Positions 37,603 through 45,143 of a stretch of 64,000 bases of DNA are shown piece after piece. A model generated the notes under the pieces. That model worked only from the letters and a program-made list of their open reading frames with translations. It searched no databases and was not told where the DNA came from. This DNA is from Paraburkholderia sp. (GTDB lineage: Bacteria; Pseudomonadota; Gammaproteobacteria; Burkholderiales; Burkholderiaceae): positions 62,001 to 126,000 of the forward strand of contig NZ_JAMXLH010000049.1 in NCBI RefSeq assembly GCF_024281035.1. Reading direction: 5' to 3'. Position 1 is the first letter of the stretch; the number at the start of each line of letters is the position of its first letter. Made by a program: the position numbers and the translations under genes.

Positions 37603-38700
37603 ATGAACGTCACCGAGTACTACGAAAAGGAACTGCAAAACCGCGGGTACCAGTCAGATGCGGCCCAGCGCGCCGCGGTCGACCGGCTGCAGCAGTGCTA
37701 CGACGAATGGGTTGCGTACAAGGCGCGCCGCTCGAACGCGTTCAAGAAGCTCATCATTCACCCCGATCTGCCGCGCGGCGTGTACATGTGGGGCGGCGTG
37801 GGGCGCGGCAAGAGCTTCCTGATGGACAGCTTCTATGCGGTCGTGCCCGTGCAGCGCAAGACGCGCCTGCACTTTCACGAATTCATGCGCGAGGTGCATC
37901 GCGAGCTGGAAGAACTCAAGGGCCAGGCCGATCCGCTCGACGAACTCGCGCGCCGCATTGCGAAGCGATACCGCCTGATCTGCTTCGACGAATTCCATGT
38001 CTCGGACATCGCCGACGCGATGATCCTGTATCGGCTGCTCGATCGTCTCTTCACGAACGGCGTGCAGTTCGTGATGACGTCCAACTACGATCCCGATCTG
38101 CTCTATCCCGACGGCCTGCACCGCGATCGCATGCTGCCCGCCATCGCGCTGCTCAAGGACAAGCTCGACGTGCTCAACGTCGACGCGGGCATCGACTACC
38201 GGCAGCGCACGCTCGCGCAGGTCGAGGTCTACCATACGCCGCTCGGCGCCGAAGCCGACCGCGCACTGCGGCACTCGTTCGCACAACTCGCGGCGGTGCC
38301 CGACGAAAGCCCGATCCTGCACATCGAGAAGCGCGAGATCAAGGCGCTGCGTCGCGCCGACGGCGTGGTCTGGTTCGATTTCGCGACGCTGTGCGGCGGG
38401 CCGCGCTCGCAGAACGACTATCTGGAACTGGCGAGCCGCTTTCACGCCGTGATTCTGTCGGGCGTGCCGCAGATGACGCCGCGCATGCAGTCCGAAGCGC
38501 GCCGCTTCACATGGCTCATCGACGTGTTCTACGACCACAAGGTGAAGCTGCTGATGTCGGCGGCGGTGTGTCCCGAGGCGCTCTACGTCGAAGGCCCGAT
38601 GGCGAACGAATTCACGCGCACGGTCTCGCGGATCGTCGAAATGCAGTCGAAGGAATATCTCGAAGCGCCGCGCCGTATCGTCGATACGTCGCTCACCTGA
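37603..38700 (+). CDS. zapE: Cell division protein ZapE (AFG1-like ATPase)
   Basis: A 365-residue AFG1/ZapE family P-loop ATPase, linked in E. coli to Z-ring dynamics under stress and in mitochondria to membrane protein turnover. Walker A is GGVGRGKS with Lys70. Walker B is LICFDEFHVSDIADAMIL near residues 125-142. Sensor-like MTSNYDPDLLYPDGLHRDR follows. ATG 37603 begins the conserved MNVTEYYEKEL; the open frame upstream runs into the terminator. It is commonly found beside the odh operon in Burkholderiales. Confidence 0.92.
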   Translation: MNVTEYYEKELQNRGYQSDAAQRAAVDRLQQCYDEWVAYKARRSNAFKKLIIHPDLPRGVYMWGGVGRGKSFLMDSFYAVVPVQRKTRLHFHEFMREVHRELEELKGQADPLDELARRIAKRYRLICFDEFHVSDIADAMILYRLLDRLFTNGVQFVMTSNYDPDLLYPDGLHRDRMLPAIALLKDKLDVLNVDAGIDYRQRTLAQVEVYHTPLGAEADRALRHSFAQLAAVPDESPILHIEKREIKALRRADGVVWFDFATLCGGPRSQNDYLELASRFHAVILSGVPQMTPRMQSEARRFTWLIDVFYDHKVKLLMSAAVCPEALYVEGPMANEFTRTVSRIVEMQSKEYLEAPRRIVDTSLT

Positions 38701-38814
38701 GCAAGCGCGCCCGCGCGTCGTCGTGAAGGTAGCGAATGTCGCGAAAAACGGGTGCGTCGATGTTTTCAAGATTCAGACCCGTCTGATACTCGGCGCGGGG
38801 GCAAGTGGATATCG

Positions 38815-38842
38815 TTTGTCGGTGACTGCCCCGACAAAGGAG
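38815..38842 (+). promoter_or_regulatory. Hairpin overlapping the ribosome site of the DUF4096-like gene
   Basis: TTTGTCGG (38815-38822) and CCGACAAA (38831-38838) form a perfect 8-bp stem. Its last three bases are the first three of the AAAGGAG ribosome site (38836-38842), seven bases before a TTG start. This may damp translation. Confidence 0.5.
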
Positions 38843-38848
38843 AACACC

Positions 38849-39295
38849 TTGACCCCGCATCGCGATATCAACGAGGACGAATGGGAACGCGTCATGCCGC
38901 TTTTCCCCGAATTGCGGCAGCGTACCGAATTGCGCGGCCGGCCGCTCGCCAATACGCGGTCGGTACTCAATGGTGTTTTGTGGGTCATGTATAGCGGCGC
39001 GACGTGGTCGGCCATGCCGCGCCGCTATCCCTCGTACCAGACCTGCCATCGCCGGTTCAAAGCCTGGTACGACGACGGCGTACTCAAGCGCGTGATGGCC
39101 GAACTGTTCGGTGATGAAGGCGCGGTTGTGTGCCATGCGTTTGAATCGCGCATGCGCAAGCCGATGAACCGCGCGGGCAAGGGCATGCGCAACGAGCCGC
39201 AGCCGGTGAAGAAGGGTTCGCCGTTCGGCCCGGTCACATCCACGGGGACGCCGCCGTTCCCCACTCATCGCCTGCTGTTTCGCCCGAGTTCCTGA
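38849..39295 (+). CDS. Stand-alone IS5-type transposase N-terminal (DUF4096-like) protein, TTG start
   Basis: A 148-residue protein. Residues 1-90 match the IS5-type transposase N-terminal domain: INEDEWERVMPLFPEL, then GRPLANTRSVLNGVLWVMYSGATWSAMP, then YPSYQTCHRRFKAWYDDGVLKRVM. No DDE catalytic domain follows; the basic, Pro-rich tail ends after about 55 residues. I chose TTG 38849 because AAAGGAG lies seven bases upstream and the domain starts there. There are no flanking terminal repeats. It is related to the protein at 11115-11516, with the same organisation. It is probably a domesticated DNA-binding protein. Confidence 0.75.
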   Translation: MTPHRDINEDEWERVMPLFPELRQRTELRGRPLANTRSVLNGVLWVMYSGATWSAMPRRYPSYQTCHRRFKAWYDDGVLKRVMAELFGDEGAVVCHAFESRMRKPMNRAGKGMRNEPQPVKKGSPFGPVTSTGTPPFPTHRLLFRPSS

Positions 39296-39485
39296 GTAGC
39301 ATCACGGCCTGTGGATCGCCGTCCGGCCCACAGGTTCACCGTGGCAGGCGAAGCCACTTCCGGATGCGCATGCAGGCGGGTGCGCGCGATGTCTCGCGGC
39401 CCCGCACTGCTTCGCATCCGTTCTCCTCATCCACGTCGAAATGCCGCTTCAGTTGGCGACTGCTGCTGGCAACTACTGTTGACAA

Positions 39486-39971
39486 CTACTGCTGGCGAAT
39501 CCACGTTTGTGAGCGGCCGAGCAGCGCGATGCCCAGATAACCGCGCACCACGAGCTTGTGACCGCCGTCTTCGACGTGCATCTTGCAGCGGTACACCTTG
39601 CCGTTTTCCGGATCGAGGATGTGACCGTTGTCCCAGCCATCGTCGGTCTTCTTCATCCCGTCAATGACCGTCATGCCGAGAATCGGCTGGTCCTTGCGTG
39701 CGTCCGTGCACGCAGTGCACTTGCGCTCCGGATTGTCGTTCGCGCTGAGTCCCTTGATGACCTTTCCGCTGAGCTGGCCGCTGCCGTCGACGCTGATCTG
39801 GACGAGCGCCTTCGGCTGGCCGGTGTGATCGTCGACGGTCTGCCACACGCCGACCGGCGTATCGGTCTGGGCATAGGCCGCAATTGCGCCGCCGAGCAAG
39901 GCGCTCGCGAGCGCGAGCTGGGTTGCCGCGCGCGCGGCGAACGCAACGGTGCGTCCGGTGATCCGGTTCAT
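39486..39971 (-). CDS. DUF2147 family secreted protein
   Basis: A 161-residue exported protein. The signal peptide ends AIAAYA-QTDTP near residue 35. The mature part, GVWQTVDDHTGQPKALVQIS through LSGKVIKGLSANDNPERKC to NGKVYRCKMHVEDGGHKLVVRGYLGIALLGRSQTWIR, matches the lipocalin-like DUF2147 family. A short CTAC pair near residue 88 may form a disulfide. The exact role is unknown; members are found near lipid or envelope genes. ATG 39971 has AGGAG about ten bases upstream. Confidence 0.85.
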   Translation of the reverse strand: MNRITGRTVAFAARAATQLALASALLGGAIAAYAQTDTPVGVWQTVDDHTGQPKALVQISVDGSGQLSGKVIKGLSANDNPERKCTACTDARKDQPILGMTVIDGMKKTDDGWDNGHILDPENGKVYRCKMHVEDGGHKLVVRGYLGIALLGRSQTWIRQQ

Positions 39972-40842
39972 CCTTTGTCTCCTATGGTTTGTCCTGGCCG
40001 TGCGGACCGCGCATCGCGCGCCGCGCCCGGCGGTGTGGGCAGCATACGCGAAAGCGGTGTCTCCGTTTGAGAGGAGGGACTCTAGTCGCTCGTGCGATGG
40101 GTCGGGGCGACGCGTATGTCGTGTTCGATCCATCTGGCGTGAGGGTGCAGACGTGGCTTGAATTGCGCTGTGCCGTGCGTGGGCTGGATAACTGAAGGCA
40201 TCCTTATTAATTGCCGGATCGGCGCTTGTGTCGTTGAGCGCGCGGCCCGCATGGTTAAGTTGCATCCGAGCCGGGAGCGAGCCAGTGATCCAGCCACTCA
40301 TCGCCTTGCGTTCGACCGAGGCGCAGGTCCGGGTTGCCGACACTCGCGTGGTGCGTTTCGATTTCAGGCGATGTGGACTCGCGCGATCCCGTTCTATCGC
40401 CATATGGGCACACCTATGCGGGCAGTACGTCACTTCAGTGCATCCTGAACTCGCGATTTCCGTAGTCAACGCCGCTCAACGGCATCTCAGCGGGGCGTGC
40501 AGACCGGCGTGATGGCCGTGCAAGCGGCAGTAAGCCTTGCGACGGCTCAAGGCGAGTCCATACTCGCGCCCGGCAGCGTAGGGTTCCTGGTGCAAACTGG
40601 CATCGCGAAGTTGTGTGTCGGGCATGTAGGCGCGATGCGTCGCCTCCGCTGCCGTATACCAGACCCGCTACGGGCGCAAATGCCGGCGCAAAGATAAGTC
40701 ACGATTTCCCGGTATCAGGCGAAAAGTGTTGCGGGAAAAGTAGTGAAAGCAGCAATTTTGCGATGAGAAGCCCGAAACCGGGGAAAGTGAGTAATAATTA
40801 GGCCGTTTTGCCAAAACTAGAACTGTTCAAAGCAGGAACTAC
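39972..40842. other. Gene-poor region, 870 bases
   Basis: Several overlapping short open frames occur, but none has a recognisable motif or ribosome site. I see no promoter or repeat that I would defend. AT content rises towards 40720-40840, upstream of the DUF2968 gene, where its promoter probably lies. Confidence 0.4.
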
Positions 40843-41622
40843 ATGAACTACGACCGGAGAGTTCGAAACGCGGCACTGGCAGTCATGGTGCTAATCGGGG
40901 GTACGCAAGCGGGCTGCGCGCAGTCTGCATTGCAATCCGCTGGGCCGACCACCCAGCAAACAACGCAGGGTATTGAAGCGTCTAACGCTGAATCTGCCGC
41001 GTCGGCGGCCCAGCCTGCCGCGGTTATCGCGGCGTCGGCGCCTCAGGCGACTGTGGCGGCATCGGTAGCGCCGGGCCAGACGGATGTGCTGACGCCAGAT
41101 GAGGCGCAGCAGAACGCGGCCGGTAACGTGGCCGAGCTTCAGAAGATGATCGGCGCGTCGCAGCTTAATGAGCTTCGCACGACCTATAACGGTGCGTACG
41201 GCGCGAGCCTGCTGTTTTACGGCAAGGAAATGACGTACTACGTCGCACTGTTCCAGAACAAGACGTTCTGGCGCGTCATCAAGACGAGCGACGAAACGCG
41301 CGCCGAAGCGATCTACCGCGATTTCGCGGCAAAGACCCAGCAGCTTTCGGAAGTCGAGATTCGCCGCATCCGCCTCGAAGCGCAGAAGGCATTCACCGAT
41401 CGCATGATTGCGCTGACCCAGGAGCACGCAAGCAGGCTGCAAGCCGACCTCACGGTCGCGCGTCAGCAGCAGGCGCTCGTGGCCGACCAGCAGAAACAGT
41501 CGCGCGAGCAGGCGACTGCGCTGCAGGCTCAGAAGACGGCGGCGCAAGATCAGCTGCGCTCGGTGCAGCGCCAGGTGCGCGAACTGCAGCGTCAGGTCGA
41601 AGGCGGCTTGCCGACGCAATAA
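40843..41622 (+). CDS. DUF2968 family secreted coiled-coil protein
   Basis: A 259-residue exported protein. Its hydrophobic N-terminus ends near GGTQAGCAQS and could be a signal peptide or a weak lipobox. An Ala/Ser/Gln-rich linker runs to about residue 85. The conserved DUF2968 core follows (VAELQKMIGASQLNELRTTYNGAYGASLLFY, then MTYYVALFQNKTFWRVIKT). The long Gln/Arg-rich coiled coil (about 165-255) ends in VRELQRQVEGGLPTQ. The function is unknown; the family is typical of Burkholderiales. Confidence 0.85.
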   Translation: MNYDRRVRNAALAVMVLIGGTQAGCAQSALQSAGPTTQQTTQGIEASNAESAASAAQPAAVIAASAPQATVAASVAPGQTDVLTPDEAQQNAAGNVAELQKMIGASQLNELRTTYNGAYGASLLFYGKEMTYYVALFQNKTFWRVIKTSDETRAEAIYRDFAAKTQQLSEVEIRRIRLEAQKAFTDRMIALTQEHASRLQADLTVARQQQALVADQQKQSREQATALQAQKTAAQDQLRSVQRQVRELQRQVEGGLPTQ

Positions 41623-42017
41623 GTGTCGTGCCGCTGCGGTTTGCGGCGGCATGAATCTTTCGCGATCAAAGGGCGGACGGGCGTCCCGGACGTACCGCCG
41701 CCTTTGCGTTCGCTCGCCTGCGCGGCGATGCTTCGGCACGCCGGTTCGCCGTGAGACATTTCTTTCATGGGGCCGCCACGTTCGGCGGCTTCGTGTCCCT
41801 TCGCGCGCTGTGATTTAGCCGCCGCGCGCGTCTGGCTTTTCTCGCTCGCGCCCATCAGCCGCCAACATCGTTCGTTGTTGGATGCGCGACTGGCGCCGCG
41901 ACCCACCCTCACAGACTGCCGACATAGCCTCTTGAGCGGTGCAGCGGCCCGGCTGCGCGCGCCGCGATCATCTGCGTGCGATTTTTGCCGTGCGCGCTGC
42001 CGCGCGCATCGCACAAC
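41623..42017. other. Intergenic region, weak hairpins only
   Basis: No supportable gene. Two imperfect GC-rich hairpins at about 41629-41655 and 41678-41706 could end the DUF2968 transcript. Confidence 0.4.
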
Positions 42018-42200
42018 TCAATGTCTGGCGCCGTGGGCGGTGGTGCCCGCGCGCCTTCCTCGCTTCACCGCGTGGTGATGCTCGGGCTTGCTTGGGGTCG
42101 GCTTGACCGCGATCGGATCGCTCGCCGGAAAGGTTTCTTCCAGCGCTTCGTCGAGCGGATCTGCAGGTGACCGCATGGGGGTTTTCTTCGACGCACTCAT
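42018..42200 (-). CDS. Short conserved protein with EETFPASDP motif
   Basis: A 60-residue protein with a central DPLDEALEETFPASDPIAVKPTPSKPEHH. The segment L-x-E-x-F-P-A-S-D-P is a widespread proteobacterial small-protein signature of unknown function. The tail is basic and His/Arg-rich. ATG 42200 (MSASKKTPM) was chosen because GGAGA lies seven bases upstream; another in-frame ATG exists at 42236. It is probably cytosolic and disordered. Confidence 0.7.
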   Translation of the reverse strand: MSASKKTPMRSPADPLDEALEETFPASDPIAVKPTPSKPEHHHAVKRGRRAGTTAHGARH

Positions 42201-42427
42201 GATGTTCTCCGTGGCAGGACGTGCGTGTCCCAGCATATCCCAACGGATAAAACCCTGAATGCAGGCGGGTTTCGGGCGGCACCTGCGGTGCTGCCCGAAA
42301 GCAATGGAAGTGGCAAAAGAGGCGCTATGTGCGGCAGACGCGCCGCTGCGTACCGGCGCGGCGACCGCATCGGGTCGCCGGTTTCCGGTTGAAAACGCGT
42401 GCGCGGCGATGCGCGCGGTGATACCGC

Positions 42428-42880
42428 TCAGACGTTGCCGGAGTCGCCGCCGCCATTATTGCCGGTGCCGTAGAGCCGGCGTCGGCGCGTGACGACCACC
42501 GGGCCGTCCTGCGGCGGACGATCGCCTGACGGGGCGGGAGCGTTCCACGATTCCTGCGATTCGCGCGGCTCTCTCGGTTCGCGGGGCTCGCGCGGTCCAT
42601 GGCTGCCATGGACGCCGCGGCTCGTGTGCTCGCCGGCATGCGCCGGTCGCGCCGGACGCGGGCCCGGCCGCGTGCCGGTGTCGAGCTGGATCGTGGAGAT
42701 GGCGCGCTTGTAGATGCCTTGCAGGCCGACAGGCGTGCGCAGCATCACGAGGTACTGATCGAACGACTCGATGCATCCGGTCAGGCGAATGCCGTTGACC
42801 AGATAGATTTCGACGCGCTTACGTTCCTTGCGCGCGGCGTTCATGAAGTCGTTTTGAGGATGCGATTCTGCGGAAGGCAT
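42428..42880 (-). CDS. Second, long-tailed Hfq (Hfq2-like) RNA chaperone
   Basis: A 150-residue Sm-like protein. Residues 9-68 align with Hfq: [22 protein letters not shown] (canonical [22 protein letters not shown]), [13 protein letters not shown] (Sm1) and IYKRAISTI (canonical YKHAIS, so the conserved His is Arg while the Lys is kept). The C-terminal 80 residues are rich in Pro, Arg, Glu and Gly with a repeated REP tripeptide. Burkholderia cenocepacia is known to have a normal Hfq and a longer Hfq2; this resembles the latter. The standard hflX-linked hfq is not in this window. It is likely an RNA-binding hexamer. Confidence 0.85.
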   Translation of the reverse strand: MPSAESHPQNDFMNAARKERKRVEIYLVNGIRLTGCIESFDQYLVMLRTPVGLQGIYKRAISTIQLDTGTRPGPRPARPAHAGEHTSRGVHGSHGPREPREPREPRESQESWNAPAPSGDRPPQDGPVVVTRRRRLYGTGNNGGGDSGNV

Positions 42881-43534
42881 GGACGAAATATGACCTGGCG
42901 GCTCGATGCCGCATTCAGTTGAAAACGTTTGCTCGCCGGGATTCTACCTTGTGGCGGCGGGATTCGCGTGCGTGAGCACGCGCTACTGCAGCACTATACC
43001 GGCTCGGCGCCGGATCGGCAGAGTGGCGGGTCGTGCTCATCGTTGCTTCCCTCGGCGGCGGCAAGGTTGCGGGCGGGGTCAGCTTCGTGCCCGAGGCGTC
43101 TTCGGCGTCCGCTACATTGCATCCGCGCCTGAAATCTGCGAAGACACCCGTGATGACACCAGCGACGGCATTCACGCCCGATCTGTGACAGTGCGCCGCA
43201 TTTGCGGCGTACGCTCACAGCGTAGTGCAAAGCGGCGGCCCGTGCGCAACTGATTCTCGTCGATTGCCGACACTTTGCTTTCGCTTTACAGCGGCAGTCA
43301 TTCTCGCGTCTCGCGCCCCATTCGTTATGTGCGGCGCCTCACATGCAGCATGCACGCGACTGCACACGATATACAGTCAAAAAACAGCCGGAAACAACGT
43401 ACACAACGGGAATAAAGGGAATAACGGGGACTTTCGGCGCGTTTATCCGTGTGTCGGCACTTGCGTCGCGCATCGTGCGCTTCGCAAGGTATCCGGGGCA
43501 ACACGGCAAGGCGCGTCCTGCGAAGGAGGTGACG
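42881..43534. other. Intergenic region with ECF-type promoter
   Basis: 650 bases without a supportable gene. Near its end is the duplicated GGGAATAA motif and promoter at 43407-43444. A perfect AAGGAGGTGA ribosome site (43523-43532) precedes the small lipoprotein gene. Confidence 0.5.
43407..43444 (+). promoter_or_regulatory. Candidate ECF sigma promoter of the sigma/anti-sigma/oxidase unit
   Basis: GGGAATAA occurs twice with a 9-base period (43407-43414, 43416-43423). After the second copy a 15-base spacer leads to CGTTTA (43439-43444). A GGAAT-like -35 and CGTT-like -10 are typical of ECF promoters, and ECF factors usually transcribe their own operon. Confidence 0.5.
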
Positions 43535-43675
43535 ATGAAGCGGTTTCGCAAGCTACTGGTGTTCCTGATGCTGGTCGCTGTTTCCGGGACAGGGCTGGCC
43601 GCGTGCAGCGACATGAATACGAGCGGTAGCTCGTCGTCGGGAAGTGCGGGCAGCAGCTCGGGCAGCGGTTACTGA
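43535..43675 (+). CDS. Small Ser/Gly-rich lipoprotein
   Basis: A 46-residue lipoprotein precursor. The basic start MKRFRKLLVFLMLVAV precedes the lipobox LAAC, with the Cys at residue 24. The mature peptide is only 23 residues, SDMNTSG followed by a Ser/Gly tract. It has an almost full anti-Shine-Dalgarno match upstream. It is the first gene of the ECF unit, 12 bases before the sigma gene. It may be a sensor or envelope marker for the anti-sigma factor; that is inference. It is easily missed because of its size. Confidence 0.65.
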   Translation: MKRFRKLLVFLMLVAVSGTGLAACSDMNTSGSSSSGSAGSSSGSGY

Positions 43676-43687
43676 CGGGCGGACGGG

Positions 43688-44227
43688 GTGCCGCGCCATC
43701 CGTCCAGGGAGTTCGAGGCGCAAGTGGTGGCGCAGCTCGCGCCACTGCGGCGCTATGCGCGCTCGCTGACGGGCGACGCAGCCTGGGCCGACGATCTCGT
43801 GCAGGATGCGGCCGAGCGCGCGCTCTCGCACTGGAATTCGTTTCGGCCGGACAGCAATCTGCGCGCCTGGCTGCTGACGATCCTGCGTCACATTTATATC
43901 GACCAGTTGCGCGGCCGCCGCGAGATTACGGTCGACGACGAAAGCGCGCCGTGGCGCACGCTCGAAGCGCCGCACGGCGAGGTCGACGGGCTCGATCTGC
44001 GCGACCTGCAGCGCGCGCTCTATCTGCTGCCCGCCGCACAGCGCGAGGTGCTGTTGCTCGTGTGTGTCGAGGAACTGAGCTACCAGGAAGCGTCGGCCGT
44101 GCTCGGCGTGCCGTCCGGCACCGTGATGTCGCGCCTGTCGCGCGCGCGCGAACATCTGCGGGTGCTGCTCGGCCAGGATCCCGCGCGGCGCACTGCATCG
44201 CTCAGGGTGGTGGGGACTACGCGATGA
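43688..44227 (+). CDS. ECF-subfamily RNA polymerase sigma factor
   Basis: A 179-residue ECF sigma factor. Region 2 (about residues 10-80) has RRYARSLTGDAAWADDLVQDAAERAL and the -10 reading part RAWLLTILRHIYIDQLR. A short linker leads to region 4 (about 105-160), with LPAAQREVLLLVCVEELSYQEASAVLGVPSGTVMSRLSRAREHL. The start is GTG 43688. The stop overlaps the ATG of the anti-sigma gene (ATGA), so the two are translationally coupled, the usual way to balance sigma and its inhibitor. Confidence 0.93.
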   Translation: MPRHPSREFEAQVVAQLAPLRRYARSLTGDAAWADDLVQDAAERALSHWNSFRPDSNLRAWLLTILRHIYIDQLRGRREITVDDESAPWRTLEAPHGEVDGLDLRDLQRALYLLPAAQREVLLLVCVEELSYQEASAVLGVPSGTVMSRLSRAREHLRVLLGQDPARRTASLRVVGTTR

Positions 44228-45132
44228 ATCACGACGACCTCGAACGCGATCGGGAGCGCCTGCTGGCCGCAGCAGCCGATGGCGGCGCGCCCGAAACGGA
44301 TCTCGCAACGCTTTCGGCGTACGTGGACGGCGAACTGTCGTCTGACGAACGGGCCGCGCTGCATGCACGAATTACGGACGATCCGCTCGCCGCAAACCGC
44401 GTTGGCGCGTATTTCGCCCAGAAATCGGCGTTGCAGGCGCTCTGCCGCGCAAGCGCTGCGGACCCGACGCCGGCTTCCTGGCTCGTGCTGCGGCCACGCA
44501 ATCCGTGGTGGTGGAGCTTCGGCATGGCCGCCGCCTGGTGCGCCGCGGGTGCGGGCATCGCGCTCGCTGCCGCCGCATTTGTTCCGCGCGGCGGGGCAAA
44601 CGCGGTGGTTACCGGGTCAAGCGCCGGATCGGGTGCGGAAGCGGACAGCGCACGCGCGGGCGGCTTCGTCACGCCCGCCGATCCCGATGCCTTCGCGCGC
44701 CATGCGGACGTCGCCTACGCCGTCTATACGCCCGAGCAACGCCATCCGGTCGAAGTCGGTGCGGCCGATGAGACGCATCTGGTCGCGTGGCTGTCGAAGC
44801 GGCTCGGCAAGCCGCTCTCGGTGCCGTCGCTGAGCGAATATGGCTATGCACTCGTCGGCGGACGGCTGCTGCCGGGCACCACGGGACCGGCTGCGCAGTT
44901 CATGTACGAGAACGACGCGGGCGAGCGGCTCACGCTGTACGTCGGCGCATCCGGCAAGGACAGCGGCGCGGTGCGCCTGCTGCGCGACGGCAATCGCCGC
45001 ACGTTCTACTGGACCACCGACCGCATGGGCTACGCGCTATCCGGCCCGCCCACGGAAGGCAAGCTGCAGGCCATCGCGTACGAACTCTGCGGCGCGCTGG
45101 GCGGCAAGCCCTCGCAGTGGGGACGGTGGTGA
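44224..45132 (+). CDS. Membrane-bound anti-sigma factor
   Basis: A 302-residue single-pass membrane protein. The cytoplasmic N-terminus (1-90) has the anti-sigma helix ETDLATLSAYVDGELSSDERAALHARI; the zinc HxxxCxxC motif is absent. One transmembrane segment follows (about 97-120, WWSFGMAAAWCAAGAGIALAAAAFV). The periplasmic part (125-302) contains VEVGAADETHLVAWLSKRLGKPLSVP and GGRLLPGTTGPAAQFMYEN. That domain resembles those of RsiW-like anti-sigma factors of the group. It overlaps the sigma gene by four bases and lies 11 bases before the oxidase gene. Confidence 0.85.
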   Translation: MNHDDLERDRERLLAAAADGGAPETDLATLSAYVDGELSSDERAALHARITDDPLAANRVGAYFAQKSALQALCRASAADPTPASWLVLRPRNPWWWSFGMAAAWCAAGAGIALAAAAFVPRGGANAVVTGSSAGSGAEADSARAGGFVTPADPDAFARHADVAYAVYTPEQRHPVEVGAADETHLVAWLSKRLGKPLSVPSLSEYGYALVGGRLLPGTTGPAAQFMYENDAGERLTLYVGASGKDSGAVRLLRDGNRRTFYWTTDRMGYALSGPPTEGKLQAIAYELCGALGGKPSQWGRW

Positions 45133-45143
45133 CGGGCGGCGCG

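Noticed and set aside
40158..40697. Short open frames in the 40-40.8 kb gap
   Set aside because: No recognisable features and mutually overlapping; not enough to call genes.
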